Of a DNA stretch of 36,285 nucleotides, positions 31,883-36,285 are shown in pieces (position 1 is the first letter of the stretch; each line of letters starts with the position of its first letter). Origin of the DNA: an uncultured Blautia sp. (lineage in GTDB: Bacteria; Bacillota; Clostridia; Lachnospirales; Lachnospiraceae); contig UQLX01000025.1 of the NCBI GenBank assembly GCA_900541985.1, positions 1 to 36,285 of the forward strand, in the 5' to 3' direction. The position numbers were made by a program, and so were the translations under genes. Under the pieces are notes generated by a model. That model saw nothing but the letters and a program-made list of their open reading frames with translations. It ran no database searches and was not told where the DNA came from.

Positions 31883-32661
31883 AACACACCTCGCAGTTCG
31901 GCGAGCTTGGCTTTTTTGTCTGGTGCCCGCATCAACGTTTCACCGATCAGCACGGCATCCGCACCGATATCACGTAGCTTTGCTACATCCTCCGCACTGC
32001 TTACTCCGCTTTCCGAGACAAACAACACATCACGGGGTATCAGCTCTCTGAGTCTGCGGCTGTTATCGGTATCCACAGAAAAATCCTTTAGATTGCGGTT
32101 GTTGACACCAATGATACGTGCTCCCGCATGGAGTGCCATGTTTATTTCACGCTCGTCGTGTACCTCTATCAGAGCGGAAAGCCCAAGTTCATCGCAAATA
32201 CTGATATATTCTTTCATCTGTTTCTCACTCAGTATGGAACAGATCAGAAGCACCGCCGATGCGCCAAGCACCTTCGCCTCATAGATCATATAGTCATCTA
32301 TCGTGAAGTCCTTACGCAAACACGCAATAGAAACAGAATTTGCGATCTCTTCGAGGTATGTATCACTGCCGAGAAACCACTTTGGCTCGGTCAGTACCGA
32401 AATACAGTCGGCGCCTGCCGCTTCGTATTCTTTCGCAATTTTCAGATACGGAAAACCGGGATCTATCAATCCTTTTGAGGGAGATGCCTTTTTGCACTCA
32501 CAGATAAAAGAAACTCCTGGCTTTTTCAGTGCATGTTGAAAGGAAAAATCCCCTTTGGGAAGGGCTAAGGCCTGGTGCCGGATTTCTTCCAGCGGCAGGG
32601 TCCTTTTCGCCTGCTCGGTGCGCTGACGAGCGTAGTCGGCAAGTTGATCGAGAATCGTCAT
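31879..32661 (-). CDS. trpC: Indole-3-glycerol-phosphate synthase
   Basis: 260 residues, TIM-barrel. FICECKKASPSKGLI (catalytic Lys region), DCISVLTEPKWFLGS, LRKDFTIDDYMIYEAKVLGA, GVNNRNLKDFSVD and VSESGVSSAEDVAKL match TrpC closely. It closes the pyrrole ring of CdRP to give indole-3-glycerol phosphate. Overlaps trpD by 4 nt. Confidence 0.97.
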   Translation of the reverse strand: MTILDQLADYARQRTEQAKRTLPLEEIRHQALALPKGDFSFQHALKKPGVSFICECKKASPSKGLIDPGFPYLKIAKEYEAAGADCISVLTEPKWFLGSDTYLEEIANSVSIACLRKDFTIDDYMIYEAKVLGASAVLLICSILSEKQMKEYISICDELGLSALIEVHDEREINMALHAGARIIGVNNRNLKDFSVDTDNSRRLRELIPRDVLFVSESGVSSAEDVAKLRDIGADAVLIGETLMRAPDKKAKLAELRGVL

Positions 32662-33689
32662 ACCCCCACCTCCGGACGGTTACTGACTTCGATTAACTGA
32701 TTCAGCGTTTCGAGTGCCTTGCCGGAATCAATCATTTCTGCGGCAAGTGCAATACCTTCCTTTATGCTGTCAGCCTTACCGCCGATATAAAGCGCCGCAC
32801 CTGCGTTCATTAATACAGCATTTCTCTTATGGCCCTTTTCGCCATTTAAGACAGCAAGGGTGATCTTGGCGTTTTCTTCAGGTGTGCCTCCCTTCAGGTC
32901 TTCTTTCGTGCAGCGTTCAAATCCGAACTCCTCCGGCGTAATCACAGAAGATTTGAACCAGCCGTCTCGGATCTCGCATATCGTAGTCGGTGCGCTCATG
33001 GAAATTTCATCTAACTTTTCCTGGCCGTATACTACCATGCCGCGTTTGACACCGAGGTTAATAAGAACCTGTGCCAGAGGTTCCACAAGATAATCGTCAT
33101 ACACGCCGAGAAGCTGCAAGGAAGGTGTTCCGGGATTTGTGAGAGGGCCGAGAATATTAAATACAGTTCGGAAACCGAGTTCCTTGCGAATAGCGCCCAC
33201 ATACTTCATAGAGGTGTGGTATTTCTGTGCAAAGAAGAAGCACATACCCACCTCGTTTAGAAGTTCTATGCATCTTGCGGGACTCTGTTGAATGTTTACG
33301 CCGAGGGCTTCCAGACAGTCTGCTGTTCCACACTGGGAGGATGCGGCTCGGTTGCCGTGCTTTGCTACTTTCATACCGCCCGCCGCCGCAACAAGGGCGG
33401 AGGTGGTGGAGATATTAAAGCTGTGCGCATTGTCGCCGCCGGTACCGACGATTTCAAAGAGCTCCATACCGGTTTCGACTTTGGTAGCGTGCGCCCTCAT
33501 AGCAGCTGCACAGCCTGCGATCTCATCGGTCGTCTCAGCTCTTGCACTTTTGGTGGAAAGTGCGGCAAGAAAGGCGGCGTTCTGTGTGGGTGTGGTCTCG
33601 CCGCTCATGATCTCATTCATCACGGTGTATGCCTCGTCATAGGTGAGGTCTTCTTTATTTACGATTTTTACAATGGCTTCTTTAATCAT
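32658..33689 (-). CDS. trpD: Anthranilate phosphoribosyltransferase
   Basis: 343 residues. The PRPP-binding GTGGDNAHSFNISTTSA, KHGNRAASSQCGTADCLEAL, and NILGPLTNPGTPSLQLLGVY are the TrpD hallmarks. It transfers phosphoribose to anthranilate. It is separate from trpG, not fused as in enterobacteria, and begins 3 nt after the trpG stop. Confidence 0.97.
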   Translation of the reverse strand: MIKEAIVKIVNKEDLTYDEAYTVMNEIMSGETTPTQNAAFLAALSTKSARAETTDEIAGCAAAMRAHATKVETGMELFEIVGTGGDNAHSFNISTTSALVAAAGGMKVAKHGNRAASSQCGTADCLEALGVNIQQSPARCIELLNEVGMCFFFAQKYHTSMKYVGAIRKELGFRTVFNILGPLTNPGTPSLQLLGVYDDYLVEPLAQVLINLGVKRGMVVYGQEKLDEISMSAPTTICEIRDGWFKSSVITPEEFGFERCTKEDLKGGTPEENAKITLAVLNGEKGHKRNAVLMNAGAALYIGGKADSIKEGIALAAEMIDSGKALETLNQLIEVSNRPEVGV

Positions 33690-33692
33690 GGC

Positions 33693-34262
33693 TCATATCT
33701 CCTTTATAAAATTTCTAAGCATCTGCTTTCCATCCGGTGTCATAATGGATTCAGGATGGAATTGTACGCCATAGATGGGGTAATCCTTATGCTGTGCAGC
33801 CATCACTTCGCCTTCCGTGGTGAGAGCGGTAATTTTCAGATACTCGGGAATTGTGTCAGCATCTGCCGCAAGAGAATGATACCGTGCGACAGGTGCAACT
33901 TTGGGACAACCTTTGAATAACAAACAATCTGCGTCAAATCTGACATTCGACTGTTTGCCGTGCATCAGTTTCTTTGCATAAGTAACCGTCGCACCGAATG
34001 CCGCACAGATGGCCTGATGACCGAGACAAACACCGAGAATCGGAATTGTTTGGCCCAGTGTTTTTACAGCTTCAATGATGATCCCGGCATTTTCCGGCCT
34101 GCCGGGACCCGGGGAAAGAATAATGCGGTCGGGGTTTAGTTCCTTAATTTCGTCAACCGTCATTTCATCGTTGCGGATGACCTTGATATTCGGCTCGATC
34201 TCGCCAATGAGTTGATAAAGGTTATAGGAAAAACTGTCGTAGTTATCGACCAAAAGAATCAT
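33693..34262 (-). CDS. trpG: Anthranilate synthase component II (glutamine amidotransferase)
   Basis: About 189 residues. ILLVDNYDSFSYNLYQLIGE at the N-terminus, LSPGPGRPENAG, the nucleophile Cys in LGVCLGHQAI, and the His-Glu of GVQFHPESIMT make a complete class I amidotransferase. It supplies ammonia to TrpE. I chose the ATG at 34262, which overlaps the trpE stop as ATGA; a reading from 34322 lies in trpE and adds nothing family-like. It may also serve folate synthesis if no pabA exists elsewhere. Confidence 0.96.
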   Translation of the reverse strand: MILLVDNYDSFSYNLYQLIGEIEPNIKVIRNDEMTVDEIKELNPDRIILSPGPGRPENAGIIIEAVKTLGQTIPILGVCLGHQAICAAFGATVTYAKKLMHGKQSNVRFDADCLLFKGCPKVAPVARYHSLAADADTIPEYLKITALTTEGEVMAAQHKDYPIYGVQFHPESIMTPDGKQMLRNFIKEI

Positions 34263-35725
34263 AATTCTTCCTCCTGTGCAAGCTCCAGTGCTTTCAGTGA
34301 AGATTTTGCTTTGTTCAGGCATTCCTCAAACTCCTTTTCAGAGACAGAGTCTGCCACAATCCCGGCACCGCTTCTTACAAACACCTTGCCGTTTTTCTTA
34401 TAGGCAATGCGGATGGCAATGCAGGTGTCCATATTGCCCGTAAAGTCGATGTATCCGACAGCACCGCCATAGATGCCGCGCTTGTTGTTTTCAAGCGCTC
34501 CAATCAACTGGCAAGCTCTGATCTTCGGCGCTCCGGAGAGCGTACCTGCGGGTAGTACTGCCTCGATAGCATCCAAGGCGTCTTTATCTTCATGGATCTC
34601 TCCCCGGACTGTAGAACCGATGTGCATGACATGAGAGAAGCGTTCGATAGAATGGAACTTTTCGACCTGCACTGTGCCGAATTTGCTGATTTTTCCGAGA
34701 TCGTTTCGTCCTAAATCCACCAGCATATTGTGTTCAGCAAGTTCTTTCTCGTCCTCAAGCAGCTCTGCTTCCAATGCTTTATCCTCTTCATCGGTTCTCC
34801 CTCTCGGTCTGGTCCCGGCAAGCGGAAAGGTGTGTAACACTCCGTTTTCCAGCTTGACGAGGGTTTCGGGAGAAGCGCCGGCTACCTCGACATCTGTCCC
34901 CGAAAAATAGAACATATAGGGGGATGGGTTGATGGTGCGAAGTACACGATAGGTATTGAGCAGGCTCCCTTCAAAGGGGGCACTCAGACGGTTGGAAAGT
35001 ACGATCTGGAAAATATCCCCTTCGCGGATATGATGTTTCGCCTGTTCAACCATTTCGCAAAACTCTTCTTTGCCGAACAGCGGCGTTACCGCTCCAAGCA
35101 GTCTTCCTTCGGGTTCCTTTTTCTTTTCGCCATGCCTAATAAGCTCTACAAGCTGTTTTAACTCCATAACCGCTTTGTTGTAGCCGGTTTCTACATCGTC
35201 CAGCGGCATGTTGACGATGAGGATGATCTTTTGACGCAGGTGATCGAAAGCGATCACCTTGTCAAACAGCATCAGGTCCACATCCTTGAACGCCTCCGTG
35301 TCTTCCACATCACATTTCACAGCAGGCTCGCTGTACCCGAGGTAATCATATGAAAAATATCCGACAAGCCCGCCCGTAAAAGAGGGAAGATACCCAAAAC
35401 GAGGACTTTTGTAATCGGCGAGGATCTGACGCAGATAGGCAGATGGATCTTCTGTCGTCACTTTAAGATTGCCAATCTGCATTTTTCCTTCCATACAGGT
35501 GATCTCCAGTTTCGGGTCAAACCCCAGGAAGGTGTACCGCCCCCAGGTTTCGTTTGCCTGTGCGGATTCCAGCATATAGCAGTGTGTCGAGATGTTTTTC
35601 AAGATCCTCATGGTTTCGATAGGTGTTGTAAAGTCGGAAAGGATTTCACAGCTTACCGGCAGCACATTATACTTTAATTCGGAAGCAATTTTCCTGACCT
35701 CCGTTAAAGTTGGCCGAATTTTCAT
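34259..35725 (-). CDS. trpE: Anthranilate synthase component I
   Basis: 488 residues, chorismate-binding fold. CYMLESAQANETWGRYTFLG holds the LES-type tryptophan feedback site. IVLSNRLSAPFEGSLL, SPYMFYF, SPETLVKLENGVLHTFPLAG, AEHNMLVDLGRNDLG and LPAGTLSGAPKIRA are the catalytic motifs. It converts chorismate to anthranilate and is probably inhibited by tryptophan. GGAGGTG lies 6 nt before the ATG at 35725. First structural gene of the operon; the leader upstream carries a T-box and a putative Trp-rich peptide. Confidence 0.98.
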   Translation of the reverse strand: MKIRPTLTEVRKIASELKYNVLPVSCEILSDFTTPIETMRILKNISTHCYMLESAQANETWGRYTFLGFDPKLEITCMEGKMQIGNLKVTTEDPSAYLRQILADYKSPRFGYLPSFTGGLVGYFSYDYLGYSEPAVKCDVEDTEAFKDVDLMLFDKVIAFDHLRQKIILIVNMPLDDVETGYNKAVMELKQLVELIRHGEKKKEPEGRLLGAVTPLFGKEEFCEMVEQAKHHIREGDIFQIVLSNRLSAPFEGSLLNTYRVLRTINPSPYMFYFSGTDVEVAGASPETLVKLENGVLHTFPLAGTRPRGRTDEEDKALEAELLEDEKELAEHNMLVDLGRNDLGKISKFGTVQVEKFHSIERFSHVMHIGSTVRGEIHEDKDALDAIEAVLPAGTLSGAPKIRACQLIGALENNKRGIYGGAVGYIDFTGNMDTCIAIRIAYKKNGKVFVRSGAGIVADSVSEKEFEECLNKAKSSLKALELAQEEEL

Positions 35726-35778
35726 TTACTGCACCTCCAAATTGATTAAATTTAATTATTAGGAATTACTTTACGGAT

Positions 35779-35829
35779 TTAATTTTTCATTAGGCGCATG
35801 GAGCGCCACCAACGTTTCACAAGAAGCAT
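35779..35829 (-). CDS. Putative trp leader peptide MLLVKRWWRSMRLMKN
   Basis: A 16-codon frame beginning at the ATG at 35829 with a perfect AAGGAGG (35837-35843) 7 nt upstream and ending in TAA at 35779-35781. Codons 7 and 8 are tandem UGG (35806-35811). Tandem Trp codons in a short, well-initiated frame 54 nt before trpE are the hallmark of a ribosome-stalling leader. Directly after them CTCCA (35799-35803) can pair with TGGAG of the trpE ribosome site (35735-35739). I see no terminator between its stop and trpE, so any control would be on trpE translation. Named from sequence only. Confidence 0.75.
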   Translation of the reverse strand: MLLVKRWWRSMRLMKN

Positions 35830-35855
35830 ATTGCAACCTCCTTAAAAAGGAAAAG

Positions 35856-35888
35856 ACTCCTTTGACTTTATATCTCAGTCAAAGGAGT
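35856..35888 (-). terminator. Second hairpin between the T-box terminator and the leader peptide
   Basis: ACTCCTTTGACT (35877-35888) pairs perfectly with AGTCAAAGGAGT (35856-35867) around a 9-nt loop, followed on the minus strand by CTTTTCCTTTTT. It may be a second terminator. Its 5' arm (CTCCTT) can also pair with the leader-peptide ribosome site AAGGAG, so the two pairings would compete. Confidence 0.6.
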
Positions 35889-35903
35889 TCTATAAAACAA
35901 AAA

Positions 35904-35938
35904 CGTCCTTGACAGAAATATACTTTCTGTCAAGGACG
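35904..35938 (-). terminator. T-box terminator of the trp operon
   Basis: A perfect 15-bp stem (35924-35938 with 35904-35918, 5-nt loop) followed by TTTTTGTTTT on the minus strand. It lies 15 nt past the T-box antiterminator element, as in T-box leaders. Confidence 0.93.
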
Positions 35939-36180
35939 AATAAAACACTTATCCGCGGTGCCACCTTGATTCACGGCATGACCCGTGCACTTAGCAGGAT
36001 ACCTACATATCCCCGGCAAATGACGTCTGCCTGCAACGTCGCAGAATACTTTGTGAAATCACATTTGACTGCGCCCTCAGCGGTCCATTTGACAACTTGT
36101 TTCTTACCTGACTCTCAGCAACACAGGCTCTCTGTAAAGGCATCATTGCCGTTATCTCCGCTTCAACGGTTTAAATTATT
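35939..36180 (-). promoter_or_regulatory. T-box riboswitch, tRNA-Trp specific
   Basis: The minus-strand transcript contains the T-box core TGGCACCGCG (35954-35963), complementary to the tRNA acceptor end. The variable base C suits the G discriminator expected of tRNA-Trp. A Stem I region lies at about 36070-36180, with the specifier-loop sequence AAATGGACCGC giving the Trp codon UGG at 36085-36087. Uncharged tRNA-Trp would stabilise the antiterminator and let transcription pass the terminator at 35904-35938. Confidence 0.93.
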
Positions 36181-36192
36181 AACTTTCTATAA

Positions 36193-36221
36193 ATTATAGC
36201 ACGCATATTTCAGATTGTCAA
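36193..36221 (-). promoter_or_regulatory. trp operon promoter, perfect consensus
   Basis: TTGACA (-35, 36216-36221), a 17-nt spacer and TATAAT (-10, 36193-36198) on the minus strand, just upstream of the T-box. A perfect promoter fits control being exerted downstream, in the leader. Confidence 0.93.
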
Positions 36222-36285
36222 TATGTCACTTTCTTGAGTTTCCGCAAACTGTAATCAAAAAATGAACACAGCTTCTCAAAGCACC

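Noticed and set aside
36222..36285. Second T-box or another gene upstream of the trp promoter
   Set aside because: No second TGGNACCGCG motif and no open frame with a ribosome site in the remaining 64 bases.

Overview
The window reads as a chromosomal segment of a low- to mid-GC Gram-positive anaerobe, most likely a Lachnospiraceae-type Clostridia (Blautia/Dorea/Ruminococcus-like). The support is the gene content (a Firmicutes dcw cluster with a second, SpoVD-like transpeptidase, infC-rpmI-rplT with a Firmicutes-style attenuated leader, a T-box trp operon), strong AGGAGG ribosome sites, and sigma-A promoters with 17-bp spacers. No 16S gene is present, so the genus is not fixed. Nearly everything is on the minus strand.

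From left to right: (1) 64-3958, a three-gene surface-polysaccharide operon (Fe-S F420-hydrogenase-beta-like protein, polysaccharide pyruvyl transferase, polytopic DUF6020-type protein). (2) 4138-9541, a complete branched-chain amino-acid ABC importer livK-H-M-G-F with a cytidylate-kinase-like gene at its distal end. (3) 9753-11199, infC-rpmI-rplT, with infC starting at ATT and preceded by a leader with a terminator. (4) 11277-11600, a plus-strand two-domain DUF1540 Cys-rich protein that shares a bidirectional terminator with ftsZ. (5) 11638-25365, the division and cell-wall cluster: mraZ, rsmH, ftsL, a PBP2/FtsI, a SpoVD-like PBP, mraY, murD, ftsW, murA, divIB/ftsQ, ftsZ, with internal promoters before mraY and ftsZ and terminators after the first PBP and after murD. 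murC, murE, murF, murG and murB are not in it. (6) 25484-27781, lgt and ychF. (7) about 27845-29290, a mobile-element scar: a tyrosine integrase that has lost its N-terminal domain, plus a 56-codon fragment in the opposite orientation. (8) 29318-36221, a tightly overlapping trpE-G-D-C-F-B-A operon.

The most interesting region is the trp leader (35726-36221). A consensus promoter is followed by a T-box with a UGG specifier and a strong terminator. A second hairpin comes next, then a well-formed 16-codon leader peptide with tandem Trp codons (MLLVKRWWRSMRLMKN) just upstream of trpE. The sequence right after the Trp codons (CTCCA) is complementary to the trpE Shine-Dalgarno region (TGGAG). This suggests two layers of tryptophan sensing, one through tRNA binding and one through ribosome stalling. 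The layout resembles the T-box plus leader-peptide control of Bacillus rtpA, but here it would act directly on the biosynthetic operon.

Other notable items are Gly/Asp/Glu-rich tandem repeats on the extracellular C-termini of two divisome proteins (DivIB and the PBP2), a SpoVD-like PBP with KTA in place of KTG whose start codon abuts a terminator, an apparently non-lipidated LivK, a Glu in place of the catalytic Asp60 of TrpA, and MraZ-type GTGG repeats at 10-bp spacing directly after the mraZ -10 box.
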